Source: Terebella lapidaria
Taxonomy: Eukaryota; Annelida; Polychaeta; Terebellida; Terebellidae
NCBI GenBank assembly: GCA_949152475.1
Contig: OX424563.1
Coordinates: 22,231,001 to 22,295,000, forward strand
Reading direction: 5' to 3'
DNA: 64,000 nucleotides
Shown piece by piece: positions 1 through 12,075 of the stretch. The stretch's first letter is position 1. Every line of letters begins with the position of its first letter. The position numbers and the translations under genes were made by a program. A model generated the notes under the pieces. It ran no database searches. It had not been told where the DNA came from and was given only the letters and a program-made list of their open reading frames with translations.

Positions 1-144
1 CCCCAGAACGTGACGCTGATCACGGACCGGGAAATGTCGTCGACCACAGTCCCGAATTGTAAACTGGGCAAGGAGGTAGCCAAGGGAGAGACAGCAGCAA
101 AAGTCTCACTGGCCGATCTAGTGACTCAAGATTCCATTGACGAG
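1..144 (+). repeat. Duplicated exon segment of gene A (first copy)
   Basis: This segment matches 510-653 almost exactly, including the translated stretch NVTLITDREMSSTTVPNC. It sits in its own reading frame and is followed by a possible donor (GTTGTA at 145 or GTAACA at 148), so it looks like a tandem copy of the start of the large gene A exon. An intervening exon-like stretch at about 293-392 (FIAELQEKNRDLQCL, then SSSSEEQDIS and a stop) resembles the start of the 469 exon (LLSEEQHKM). Confidence 0.6.
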
Positions 145-3100
145 GTTGTAACACTGGATAACCAAGGCGGGTGTTCCATCAGTATCGACGGTGAGGGATG
201 CTAACACATTTGTGTTATTGTGCACTGAACACAGTTCACCACCAGTAATTTTGCTTATAATTCACTGTACTGATTCTATTGTTTCACTCAGCAGAATTCA
301 TCGCTGAATTGCAAGAGAAGAACAGAGATTTACAATGTCTGACTGTTACTCCAGAAACAAGTTCTTCCTCAGAAGAACAAGATATATCATGATTGACATA
401 TACAGCTGGTTGTTGTGTTCTGCATCGGGAATTGAATTTTAAATTTGTATGCTCCTTGTTACTTGCAGACCTCCTGTCTGAGGAGCAACACAAAATGGTG
501 ACCAGAGGCCCCCAGAACGTGACGCTGATCACGGACCGGGAAATGTCGTCGACCACAGTCCCAAATTGTAAACTGGGCAAGGAGGTAGCCAAGGGAGAGA
601 CAGCAGCAAAAGTCTCACTGGCCGATCTAGTGACTCAAGATTCCATTGATGAAGCTGTAGATTCTAGCGTAGAGTCTTATGGAGAGAGCCCAGTTCTTCC
701 ACACATGTCCAAACTTTATCAGAAAGAGGGCCCATCAACATCTGACTGTAGGGAAACCATGACAGATACTGTCTGCAATTTTTTTGCTGCGCGAGATGGC
801 AACGACATAGACAATGAATCCTATTGCAGTTATGATGACAAAGATTCTGATTACCTGCCTATGGAAGAAGATCTTGCATCCTCAAGTGAGTCAAGTGATG
901 AATCTCCGACCTGCTTTACTGGGGCATGTGAAACATCGGAAATAGCTATAGAAAATGAAGCTGGAACATCGGATCTGACATATGACAGACCTGTTGTGAC
1001 ATCTGACGTAGAGGGTGGAAAAGCAGGAAGCATGTGTGAGCCTAGCCTTGTTGATTCGAACAACAACAGTGAAGTTCCAGAAGTCAGCGATATACCCCTG
1101 GATGAATGCGAAATTGTGAGGGACAAGAACTGTCCAGGTATATATGTACGGAAAATCAAGAAGGTTGAGCTCACCAGAAATAGGAAAACAAGCAGGGTGC
1201 AAAATTCAGTTCATGCTTGTCTCTTTTGTCAAAAACTTGTGCAACACATTCCTGTGCACATGTCGTACAAGCATAAAGAAGAAGACCAGGTGAAGGAGGC
1301 TTTGGCGAATAAGCAAGCAAGCAAGGATATATTCGCTTTCCTACGTTCAAAGGGTGACCATATCCATAACCTTCAGGTTGTGAAATGCAAGAAAGGGGAG
1401 CTCTTGGTGCACAGGCGTCCAAAGACGGCTTTTGACCATGAGATGTATGGAACCTGCTCTAAGTGTTACGATTGGGTCATCAAAAGCAGCCTTCCAAGTC
1501 ATGTGAAAACTTGCCAGGGATATAAAGCGGGAGTCGACAGACCTCGGAAAGGAGAGCTTCTAACACAAAGCGACTTGCTGCAGGACAGAATAAAGCATTC
1601 ACCGAGTAAAACTATGAAGAAGGAAGTATTCGGTACCATGAAGAATGATCACATCAGCACAATTGCAAAGAATGATTTCCTGATCTTGCAGCTTGGAGAA
1701 TCCTGGTTACGCCGTAATGTCAGCAATGTAGTAAAACGACGCTATTATGCTTCTGAGCACATGCGGCATTGTGCACGACTGCTTTCTGCTCTTCGGGAAA
1801 AAGAATCGCAACAACCGAAGAGTGATAACACATCAAACAAAGTGGAGAGTAGCAATCCCGAGAACATGCAGAAATCTTTATGGGAGTATTTGAGACCAGC
1901 CTATTTCAGCGAAATAGTCCAAGCAGCACTCGACACAGCTGCGCTAGATGACGAAGAAGAGCTAAAGAGCCCAAGTAACGCTATAAAGATCAAATATGAT
2001 CTGTTGAGGATGGTCAATACTAAGTTGACACTCGCGATCAGAGAGAATGATAAGAAACCAAACCCATGTTGGGTGAAAGTAAAAGCTGAGGCTGAAGAGT
2101 TTCTCAGCTCGGTTAAAATTGAATGGGCTGAACAAGTCACGCGGCTGGCGCAGAAAATTCTGAATGAACGGAAGTTGAACAAATTGGAACGAATTCCAAA
2201 GCCTACAGATATTCAAAAGCTCTCCGGGCATCTGACACACAAGCTTGCAACCACTGACTTGTCAAAACGAAATGTCACCTGGCCTTCGTACAAAGCAGTG
2301 GCACAAACTGTTCTCACCCGTCTACTGACCTACAATAAACGAAGAAGTGGCGAGTTGGAGGCCACCAAGTGAGTATCACACATCAAATTTGGTGCATCCT
2401 GTATTTGTTTCAACTTTTCGAATGAGGATGATTCAATAGGAGAATTGTTACTGTTAATTTATGTGCACACATCACATGAACTTCTTTCTAGAATGAGCAG
2501 CTTTGTCGGTCGAAAGAAGGCAGCAGATATTGATGATGCTATAATGGGAGAACTCACAGACACTGACAAGTTCCTACTTGAGAGTCACGATCTCATGGAG
2601 ATACGCTGTTCATTGCTTCTAAATGCAAAGATAAAAATGTATATATTGAATGAAAGGTTTGTTCACAAGTATTGATGTGTTTTTGCAGAATGATAGGCGT
2701 GTTCCTGTATTGATACCACAAGACACCATCAAAGCCTTGGAATTCTTGTCAGATCCGAAAGTGAGACTGAGGGCAGAGGTATCGACAAACAACATCTACC
2801 TATTCCCGAATCAACGTGAGTATCAGAGCAGTATGTTGCCATTTGGAGAATAAAATAGCCAGGGAGATATATGTCATTTTAAGTTCTCGTACATTTGTAG
2901 GAGATTCAACTCAGAGGGCGTATGATTGTCTGAAGTCGACCTGTACTGACGCTGGACTCCAGGCCCCAGAGCGCATCACATCTGTGACTATGCGCCATTA
3001 TATGGCGACACTCAATCAAGTGCTCAAACTCAAAAACAATGAACTCGATTGGGTTGTACGGCACTTGGGTCATACCAAGGACGTACATCTCCAACACTAC

Positions 3101-3586
3101 CGCATGACGAGCCCATATCTTGAGAGGGTGATGGTGGGCAAGTTACTACTGATGCAAGATCTGAATATTCAAAACAGCTACATTGGCAAAGCTTTGAACG
3201 ACATAGAATTCCCGGACATCATTGAAGCTGCAGAAAGAAGAACAGACTTGAGAAGATCCATAGAAGTACACCAAGATACAGAGGTGGACACGCCGGCGAA
3301 AGATGATGAACATGATCAAGACGAGCTCGAAGACGAGTGTGATGAATTCGAACCCCGTCGTAAGAGGCCCAAGATACAAGTTAAACGTCAAGCGTGGACA
3401 GTTGATGAGGAGGATGAGCTACGCAAATACCTCCGTGAAAACTTCAAGAGGAAGGTCACACCAGGGCGTCCAGAAGTACAACAAGCTCAACAACTGAGCA
3501 AAGAGAATGGCGGGATCATCCAATCACGAACAATACCTCTGATAATTAAAAAATGCTCAAACATGATAAAAAAAACTAAAAAATGA
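1..3586 (+). CDS. Gene A: Crypton-like tyrosine recombinase protein (5' partial, multi-exon)
   Basis: Multi-exon gene entering from the left edge. Supported exons: up to ~144 (donor unclear), 469-2368, 2492 to ~2606/2655 (donor unclear), 2689-2815 and 2901-3586 (stop). The large exon carries an acidic, Ser-rich N part, then C2H2-like CLFC..H....H near 1218-1280 and a second C-x2-C..H..C near 1453-1515. It ends with the YR box-I arginine context TYNKRRSGELEA. The last exon carries box II (SVTMRHYMAT), RHLGHT and the probable catalytic Tyr in HLQHYRM, followed by a Lys/Arg-rich, Myb/SANT-like tail (WTVDEEDELRKYL). The box-II His of HxxR is replaced by Val. Compared with genes B1/B2, the 3' half is fused into one exon. 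The join between the third exon and 2689 needs a phase-0 donor that I cannot find, so this copy may be frameshifted or use an unusual site. A DNA-binding or recombinase role is inferred from the family. Confidence 0.72.
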
Positions 3587-3660
3587 TGCATAGAAATATA
3601 TCTTTGATGGATCTTTGATCCTTGAGTGTCACGAGACACGTTTTATTACGATTGATCAGT

Positions 3661-4110
3661 GTTTTATTTATTTTACTTTTGAGATCATGGTTTTTGAAAA
3701 GTTGTGACATGTGCTTGTATTTCTAGCATACAAAAACAATTCTGCATGATTTATGTATTTCTCTTCGATTGATGATAATCTCTGATCGACAATTCGGAGA
3801 TACTGTTTAATAATTAAGATTCAATGTTCGATTCATATCAAATCAACTTTTGAGATCATCGTTGTTGAAAAGTTGTGACATGTGCTTGTATTTCTAGCAT
3901 ACAAGGATTTAACAGTTCTGCTTGATTTATATATTTCTCTTCGATTGATGATAATCTCTGATCGACAATTCGGAGATACTGTTTAATTAAGATTCAATGT
4001 TTGATTCATATCAGGTTAACTTTTGAGATCATCTTTGTATAAAAGATAATACTTGCGCTTGTATTTCTAGATTGCGAGGATTGAACAGTAGTTCTGCATG
4101 ATTTACATTT
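3661..4110. repeat. Three ~170-bp tandem repeats in the gene A 3' region
   Basis: Copies start near 3676, 3845 and 4019. Each carries CTTTTGAGATCAT, then GTGCTTGTATTTCTAG, then GATAATCTCTGATCGAC and CGGAGATACTGTTTA. They lie between the gene A stop codon and the first AATAAA and may form part of its 3' UTR. Confidence 0.7.
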
Positions 4111-4131
4111 CAATATGAAATGTTTTTGTTC

Positions 4132-4137
4132 AATAAA
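4132..4137 (+). terminator. Candidate poly(A) signal of gene A
   Basis: AATAAA lies about 550 bp after the gene A stop codon, past the three 170-bp repeats. It is the first clear signal downstream on this strand. Confidence 0.4.
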
Positions 4138-4394
4138 TATTCTTGGGAGTTCTAGAAAGTGTATTTATTTACAAAGTGCATTTGCAAGGTGAAAATTCAA
4201 GTTGCATCCTGTTCCTCTTAAAATGTCATGGACCATAATTCCATACAGGTACATGTATCAAATGTGGCTCAGTATGCATATAGGATTACAGTACAGTATA
4301 GTCCCATCTCACCAGAAGACCCAGATACAGAGGAATCATGCAACTTGAATGTCCTAGTGCTCAAGAATTCTGTGATTAATGCCCAAGGTTTGTG

Positions 4395-4790
4395 TGACCA
4401 GTGTTCTTGGCTTGTGTGACAAGTGTCCAAGGTTTGTGTGACCAGTCTCCAAGCTTTGTGTGACAAGTGTCCAAGCTTTGTGTGACAAGTGTCAAGGCTT
4501 TGTGTGACCAGTGTCCAAGCTTTTGTGTGACCAGTGTCCAAGCTTTGTGTGACCAGTGTCCAACGTTTGTGTGACCAGTGTCCAACGTTTGTGTGACCAG
4601 TATCCAACGTTTGTATCCAAGTTTGTGTGACAAGTGTCCAAATTTATGTGACCAGTGTCCAAGTTTGTGTGACCAGTGTCCAAGCTTATGTGACTAGTGT
4701 CCAAAGTCTGTGTGCCTAGTGTCTGAGTTTGTGTGACCAGTATGTCCAAGTCTTGTGTGTCCAGTTTGTCCAAGGTTTGTGGACCTAGTC
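4395..4790. repeat. ~22-bp minisatellite (GTGTCCAAG / TTTGTGTGACCA)
   Basis: About 18 degenerate units of GTGTCCAAG followed by YTTTGTGTGACCA. The unit shares GTGTCCAAG..TTGTRTGACC with the 29-bp minisatellites at 28338 and 53881 and GTGTCCAA with the 37-bp arrays. Like the 29-bp arrays, it stands between a YR gene and a (CCGT)n HINE body. Short overlapping open frames here are repeat artefacts. Confidence 0.85.
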
Positions 4791-4879
4791 ACGAATAAAC
4801 GTGTTGTAAGTAAAAAAAATTGTAGGCACACAAGCTTAAAAAAATAGGCACGCAAGAAAATAGGCACATAATACCCTCT

Positions 4880-6636
4880 CGTTAGTACGTCCGTCTAGCC
4901 GTCCGTCCGTCCGTCGTCCGTTAACATTTTTATCTTTTTTGTTTACGGACGAATTTTTCTGAAATTTTGCACAAAAATGCTTAAAAATAATTCAAAAAGG
5001 AGGTATTTTTTAGTTTTGATTTTCGCAATTTTTTCAAAATGGCGGCCGTTTTCGTCGAAAAATGGGCAATTTTAGACTTTGACGGTCGTTTTCTCAAAAT
5101 CTGTTCAGTAACTTTTTTAGGTTACCTGACCTATGGTCCGATAACCTATTGCCATGGCGTTGCGTCCGGCGTCCGGCCGTCCGTCTGTCGTCCGTCGTCC
5201 GTCCGTCGTCCGTTAACATTTTTATCTTTTTTGTTTACGGGCGAATTTTTTTTGAAATTTTGCACAAAAATGCTTAAAAATAATTCAAAAAGGAGGTATT
5301 TTTTAGTTTTTTGATTTTCGCATTTTTAGGTTACCGGACCTATGGTCCGATAACCTATTGCCATGGCGTTGCGTCCGGCGTCCGTCCGTCCGTCCGGCGT
5401 CCGTTAACATTTTTATCTTTTTTGTTTACGGGCGAATTTTTTTGAAATTTTGCACAAAAATGCTTAAAAATAATTCAAAAAGGAGGTATTTTTTAGTTTT
5501 TTTAATTTTCGCATTTTTTTCAAAATGGCGGCCGTTTTCGTCGAAAAATGGCCAATTTTGGACTTTGATGGTCGTTTTCTCAAAATTTGTTCAGTAACTT
5601 TTTTTCTTATTGATGCATAACACTCCTCATATATACCCCTGTGACATGTATAAATTTCGTTGCCCTTGAATCGCTCGAAGTGGGCCATTTTGGGCCCAAA
5701 CACGGCCCAAGTGGGACTTTCCCATGTTAAATTCTCCTATGCTTTATAATGGGACACATTAAGCCTAATATCTCACTTAATATTGAGATTAGAGACTATG
5801 AATCAATTGTGGACATATAGGAAATGATATATGCTAAATATTCTCGTGACCTTGAATTTGACCTCTGACCTCGGTTTCAAGGTCAGAGCGGCGGTTTTCG
5901 TCGAAAAATGGCCAATTTTGGACTTTGACGGTCGTTTTCTCAAAATCTGTTCAGTAACTTTTTTTCTTATTGATGCATAACACTCCTCATATGTGCCCTT
6001 GTGACATGTATAAATTTCGTTGCATTTGAATCGCTCGAAATGGGCCATTTTGGGCCCAAACTCAGCCCAAATGGGACTCCACCATGTTAAATTCTCCTAT
6101 GCTTTATAATGGGACACATTAAGCCTAATATCTCACTTAATATTGAGATTAGAGACTATGAATCAATTGTGGACATATAGGAAATGATATATGCTGAATA
6201 TTCTCGTGACCTTGAATTTGACCTCTGACCTTGGTTTCAAGGTCAGAGCGGCCGTTTTCTTCGAAAAATGGCCAATTTTAGAATTTGACGGTCGTTTTCA
6301 CAAAATCTGTTCAGTAACTTTTTTTCTTTTTGATACATAACACTCCTCATACATACTCCTATGATGCCTATAAATTTCGTTGCGCTTGAATCGCTCAAAG
6401 TGGGCCATTTTGGGCCAAACTCGGCCCAAATGGGACTTTCCCATGTTAAATTCTCCTATGCTTTATAATGGGACACATTATGCCTTATATTTTAAAATCT
6501 TTTACTTCTTGCTGAAGATTTGGAAACTATTGAAATATAACCTCAACATATATGTATAACTCAATGAACTAAACTGTATTAACTTTACATATTTTGCATA
6601 TTACTGAATATATGTTCTCTTTCCAGTTCTGATTGC
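4880..6636 (+). mobile_element. HINE/pearl-like non-autonomous Helentron cluster, first copy
   Basis: Begins with (CCGT)n, then a body (TTAACATTTTTATC.., TTTGCACAAAAATGC, CAAAATGGCGGCCGTTTTCG). Two internal element heads start at 5119 and 5328 with AGGTTACCGGACC-TAT-GGTCCGATAACCT, a 13-bp hairpin with one mismatch, again followed by (CCGT)n. From about 5620 two to three long core units follow (ATCAATTGTGGACATATAG, GACCTTGAATTTGACCTCTG). HINEs are Helentron-derived elements with subterminal inverted repeats, a microsatellite, core repeats and a 3' hairpin; this fits that plan. No 3' tail is seen before the next copy, so the cluster is nested or truncated. Confidence 0.7.
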
Positions 6637-8574
6637 GTCCGTCCGTCCGTCCGTCCGTCTAGCCGTCCGTCCGTCCGTCCGTCGTCCGTTAACATTTTTA
6701 TCTTTTTGGTTTACGGACGAATTTTTCTGAAATTTTGCACAAAAATGCTTAAAAATAATTCAAAAAGGAGGTATTTTTTAGTTTTTTGATTTTCGCAATT
6801 TTTTCAAAATGGCGGCCGTTTTCGTCGAAAAATGGGCAATTTTAGACTTTGACGGTCGTTTTCTCAAAATCTGTTCAGTAACTTTTTTAGGTTACCGGAC
6901 CTATGGTCCGATAACCTATTGCCATGGCGTTGCGTCCGGCGTCCGGCCGTCCGGGCAAACGGAACGGAGTTATGGGGATTTCTTAGGGGGAATAATGCTG
7001 AAAACGCCCCACAACCACAGTTTAAGCCAAAAGTGCTGTCTTATGGGGATTTTTTCAGGACTTGTGGGGAAAGTTTAGATAGGAAATTTAACATTGGGTC
7101 CGCCCGTAACGCCCATCCGTTCACCCGTCCGTCCGTCGTCCGTCTGTCGTCCGTTAACATTTTTATCTTTTTTGTTTACGGGCGAATTTTTTTGAAATTT
7201 TGCACAAAAATGCTTAAAAATAATTCAAAAAGGAGGTATTTTTTAGTTTTTTGATTTTCGCATTTTTAGGTTACCGGACCTATGGTCCGATAACCTATTG
7301 CCATGGCGTTGCGTCCGGCGTCCATCCGTCCGTCCATCGTCCGTTAACATTTTTATCTTTTTTGTTTACGGGCGAATTTTTTTGAAATTTTGCACAAAAA
7401 TGCTTAAAAATAATTCAAAAAGGAGGTATTTTTTAGTTTTTTTATTTTCGCATTTTTTTTCAAAATGGCGGCCGTTTTCGTCGAAAAATGGCCAATTTTG
7501 GACTTTGATGGTCGTTTTCTCAAAATCTGTTCAGTAACTTTTTTTCTTATTGATGCATAACACTCCTCATATATACCCCTGTGACATGTATAAATTTCGT
7601 TGCCCTTGAATCGCTCGAAGTGGGCCATTTTGGGCCCAAACACGGCCCAAGTGGGACTTTCCCATGTTAAATTCTCCTATGCTTTATAATGGGACACATT
7701 AAGCCTAATATCTCACTTAATATTGAGATTAGAGACTAAGAATCAATTGTGGACATATAGGAAATGATATATGCTAAATATTCTCGTGACCTTGAATTTG
7801 ACCTCTGACCTCGGTTTCAAGGTCAGAGCGGCGGTTTTCGTCGAAAAATGGCCAATTTTGGACTTTGACGGTCGTTTTCTCAAAATCTGTTCAGTAACTT
7901 TTTTTCTTATTGATGCATAACACTCCTCATATGTGCCCTTGTGACATGTATAAATTTCGTTGCATTTGAATCGCTCGAAATGGGCCATTTTGGGCCCAAA
8001 CTCAGCCCAAATGGGACTCCACCATGTTAAATTCTCCTATGCTTTATAATGGGACACATTAAGCCTAATATCTCACTTAATATTGAGATTAGAGACTATG
8101 AATCAATTGTGGACATATAGGAAATGATATATGCTGAATATTCTCGTGACCTTGAATTTGACCTCTGACCTTGGTTTCAAGGTCAGAGCGGCCGTTTTCT
8201 TCGAAAAATGGCCAATTTTAGAATTTGACGGTCGTTTCACAAAATCTGTTCAGTAACTTTTTTTCTTTTTGATACATAACACTCCTCATACATACTCCTA
8301 TGATGCCTATAAATTTCGTTGCGCTTGAATCGCTCAAAGTGGGCCATTTTGGGCCAAACTCGGCCCAAATGGGACTTTCCCATGTTAAATTCTCCTATGC
8401 TTTATAATGGGACACATTATGCCTTATATTTTAAAATCTTTTACTTCTTGCTGAAGATTTGGAAACTATTGAAATATAACCTCAACATATATGTATAACT
8501 CAATGAACTAAACTGTATTAACTGTACATATTTTGCATATTACTGAATATATGTTCTCTTTCCAGTTCTGATTG
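6637..8574 (+). mobile_element. HINE/pearl-like cluster, second tandem copy
   Basis: Repeats the preceding block. The later halves match at an offset of 1,940 bp, and both copies end with ATATGTTCTCTTTCCAGTTC plus TGATTGCG. Heads start at 6889 and 7268. The second copy carries ~190 bp of extra sequence at about 6950-7135 between the 6889 head and the next (CCGT)n tract, which explains the offset change from about 1,750 to 1,940. Confidence 0.75.
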
Positions 8575-9100
8575 CGTTATACCTGACATTGCACATTCTT
8601 TCACATATACAATCTTTACCATTCGAAGTTAAGCCTGAGGCGAAGTGTTTGGGGTTCACTTCTTAATACGTCCCCCGAATGGTTTTGATTGCTATATGTC
8701 TATGTGTGTGTAGGTGTCTTTATGTTTCATTTAAGAAAACTTGTATTTCCCCTATTTAACTTTGTTAATTTCGATATTAATATGAGAGAAAGCCGCGAGC
8801 CTGTGTATCTGTGAAAGATGCACACACATAATCCCTTTGGCAGGTGGCACACATCCACGCGACCGCGACAAACCGCAGATTGCTTTATGGCCCCATGGCG
8901 ACAAAGTTAACGAGTTTAAATGCCCTCAAAAGCATGCCTCAGGAGCATGAGCAGACGGTTTGGTGATCACTGATCAAGGTTATAAAAGACAGTTAACCGA
9001 TGTTTGACGGTTAACCGGTTAATCGTTTGGAGATTTAACAGCCGGTTATTCGCGGTTATTAAAAAAATGCTAGCCATCGGCGGTTAACCCATTAATCGTG
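8575..9100. other. No gene recognised
   Basis: No convincing coding sequence. Around 8985-9100 there are short inverted and direct copies of GGTTAACCGGTTAATCG-like sequence, which look like the edge of an old repeat. Confidence 0.4.
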
Positions 9101-10226
9101 CAGGCCCTATTTATTATTGACTTTACAGCTTAGGAATCAGTTGTGCACCTATAGGGAATGATGTACATGTATGCCAAATATTTTGATGACCATTAATTCG
9201 ACCTTCGACCTTATTTTCAAGGTCATGGAACAAAATTGCTATTTTGTTTTACTTGTTATTGAATTTACAGCTTAGCAAACAATGGACATATCGGGATTCC
9301 AAAATGTTCTATTTTACGTTTGTTTTTGGCATCATCAAAATCTGACTACCAGGTATTGGTGGTAATAAATTGATACTAACTTCATATCACTGAATCAGTG
9401 TCACTGCTGGCGGACGTTGAATCTGTCCCTGAGGATACCATCAGTAGCCTTCTGGCTCGTGATTAGGTACTTATGTACTTGTCATATATCTATTCCATGG
9501 GGTTTGTTTTAGATTTCTAATTTTTTTTCATAGGTTGTTGGGCATTTGTATACTAATTCCATCAGGTGTACAGTAGAAACAACTACATTTAACATACTGT
9601 CTGCCCCTGATGACGCCAGTGTGTCTTTGGATAAACTATTTGGTCGGACTTTGTTTCTATTCCAAAATGTTCTTCTATTTTACGTTTGTTTATGGCATCA
9701 TCAAAATCTGACTATTGGTGGTAATAGATTGATACTTACATTCATATTACTGAGTCGGTGTCACTGCTGGCGGACGTTGAATCTGTCCCCGAGGATACCA
9801 TCAGTTCAGTAGCTTTCTGGCTTGTGATTAGGTACTTATGCACTCGTCATATATCTATTCCATGGGGTTTGTTTCAGATTTCTAAATTTTTTTCATAGGT
9901 TGTTGGGCAGTTGTATACTAATTCCATCAGGTGTACAGTAGAAACAACTACATTTAACATACTGTCTGCCCCTGATGACGCCAGTGTGTCTTTGGATAAA
10001 CTATTTGGTCGGACTTTGTTTCTATTCCAAAATGTTCTTCTAGTTTACGTTTGTTTTTGGCATCATCAAAATCTGGCTATTGGTGGTAATAGATTGATAC
10101 TTACATATACATGTTTGCTGGATATTCACCTGACTGCATTTGACCAGTGACCTTATTTTCAAGGTCACAGGAATATAAAACATATCTTGTCCGGTAACCT
10201 GTCTTAGCCCTTGGGCTAATTTTTTT
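9101..10226 (+). mobile_element. HINE remnant with ~365-bp internal tandem repeats and intact 3' tail
   Basis: Starts with a degenerate core unit (TTTACAGCTTAGGAATCA, TTTTCAAGGTCATGG). It continues with about 2.5 copies of a 365-bp unit (CCAAAATGTTCT, GGCATCATCAAAATCTG; copies near 9300, 9660 and 10026). It ends with the family 3' tail: GTCCGGTAACCT followed by the hairpin TTAGCCCTTGGGCTAA and a T run. The tail's GTCCGGTAACCT is the inverse of the head's AGGTTACCGGAC. Confidence 0.65.
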
Positions 10227-10289
10227 ATTACAGTATCACCCCTATTGAAAGGTCCATCTTTAATCAGGCTTATGAGACACTTTTCTCTT

Positions 10290-10475
10290 GTACAGTTTTA
10301 CCCCGATTCCTATATATGCCAGGCGCCCACCAGGGAGGTAATCGGTAATCTTTCTTAAACTAGGTGACGGCTCACCAACCGGCCACATCAGAACACGCTG
10401 CTGGCGAGGCTCGAACCTTCGACCTCCCGCACCAGTGGCGGACGCCTCACCCCTAAACCACTTGTTCGGTGAAAA
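10290..10475 (-). mobile_element. tRNA-derived SINE
   Basis: On the minus strand a tRNA-like head carries an A-box-like GTGGTTTAGGGGTGAGG and, about 35 bp later, a good B box GGTTCGAGCC. It is followed by an unrelated body (TTACCGATTACCTCCCTGG). This is the usual Pol III promoter plan of tRNA SINEs. The exact 3' end and the family were not determined. Confidence 0.6.
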
Positions 10476-11116
10476 ACTCATATGCCTCATAGCTTGACAC
10501 CAAGCGCGATCTGCACACAGGCTATATACCAACATCTTCAAAACGGACCTGTACTTAGTTTGATCGAAACTCCTCGTTATGATGCGACTCATGTTATGAC
10601 TCATATTTGTGTGTGGTTTTGTTCGTATAAATATGTCCCATATTTTCACACTGACACGTCTGGTTTTTCCATTAGTTCACTCATAATTGTGTGTAGTTTT
10701 ACTTATATATTATATATACGTAGGTGCTTTGTCTCGATTGGACAACAGATATTGTTTTATTGGTTGTAATAGTTCGATACACATGTTTCATCTCTGTGTG
10801 TGAACCCTTCTTCGTTCTATTTGTACAATCGATTTCACATATATTTATTTTCTGATGTAAGTAATGTTCAATTACTCCCAATACTCGTATTCCAATAATT
10901 TCTTCGTTTTTGTATCGTCTGTTAGCGCAACAAAAACTCACAGATATGTATGAAAATTTATTAATTTCAAATTGATGAGTACATTTCCATGAAAATCTGC
11001 TCAATTAAAAAGTTAGTTGTTTCTTTGTAATCAAAATAACAGAAATATTTCACGCTATGCCAGAATTATGGTTTCTGTAAATCTATGTAGTATCTGATTC
11101 ATTTGTTTGATTTCGT
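10476..11116. other. No gene recognised
   Basis: AT-rich sequence without convincing coding potential. It probably includes the 3' UTR of the minus-strand Ly6-like exon that begins at 11304. Confidence 0.35.
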
Positions 11117-11304
11117 TCACATCTTCATCCACAGTGACGTCACAGTCACCAGAACGAGGCTGGACGCCGCATACGTCACGTAGGGGGCGCCATTGCAGAG
11201 ATCTGTATCTGAGATCTGTCCTTCATAGTCATAACTGTATTCCTCACATTCCGGTGGCGGTGCATTGGCGTATTTAATGCATCCACGTGACACCTCCTGG
11301 TAGT
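11117..11304 (-). CDS. Ly6/uPAR-like protein, last coding exon
   Basis: Minus-strand exon after the acceptor CCATTGCAG, entering in phase 1 and ending with TGA. It encodes YQEVSRGCIKYANAPPPEC, an acidic Tyr-rich stretch, the family-typical DTDLCN, then a hydrophobic C terminus (YAASSLVLVTVTSLW) that reads as a GPI-attachment signal. Ly6 proteins are secreted or GPI-anchored three-finger domains at the cell surface. This exon supplies only the second half of the domain. The first half, with signal peptide and a phase-1 donor, is at 56981-57176 on the same strand. Joining them gives about 127 residues with eight cysteines in the mature part. They could instead be halves of two paralogues. Confidence 0.68.
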
Positions 11305-11479
11305 CTGCAATGGATAGCAACGCCTTTCGGTAACTGATCTCACGTTAATTACAATGTAAATTTATGTGAACTATGTCTTGCAGGCCTTTCGGTGTAAAGA
11401 TTAATTTATAATATTTATAACAAGTTGGCCCCGGAAGATTCGCTCTATGGCATATTGTTGTGGAGATATCAAACAAAAA

Positions 11480-12075
11480 CTTAAAATGCTAACACAGCAA
11501 AATAATTCAGGTCAGGGTCCAAGTTCATCTTTATCACCTCTAAGACATGTAAGTCTAGGACGACGAGTCAATGTGATGCACTTTATCCGAGATATCGACA
11601 AAAATTAGAAATGCAGACTCACAGAAAAAATCAGGTCAAATCATAGTTCATCCCTAATACCCCTAACACATGTTTGGCTAGGGCCACGAGTCTGAAAATG
11701 TTGTCTGTTTCACCGCGTGATATTCAGTTTTTCAAGATATCGACCAAATGAAAAAGACCGACCCAGCATATAAATTTCAGGTCAAGGTCAAAGTTCATCC
11801 TCAATACCCATGAGACATGTCTAGGGCAACCAGTCCAAAATGATAAAGTTATTTTCATTGTACTATGCACGTCTCCGAGATATTAGCGAAAATGGAAAAT
11901 GCTGATTCAGCAAAAAAACTTTAAGTCAAGGTTTACACCTAATACCCATTAGGCATGTTTGTTCATTGTGAATGGTCTGAAAATAATATTTGTTTAGCTC
12001 TACGACACGCAATGCAAAAATAAATTGATGTTAAGACTAAAGTTCATCCCAAATACCCCCAGAGACATGTTTGTC
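11480..12075. repeat. Degenerate ~110-150-bp tandem repeats
   Basis: About five diverged copies of a unit with CAGGTCAAGGTCAAAGTTCATC, then AATACCCCTAACACATGTTTG and ACGAGTCTGAAAATG. Copies are near 11510, 11635, 11775, 11925 and 12030. No coding potential. Confidence 0.6.

Noticed and set aside
4880..8574. Short plus- and minus-strand frames with repeated FVEKWAILDFDG or MAHFERFK sequences
   Set aside because: They are translations of HINE bodies repeated many times in the window, with no coding signature.
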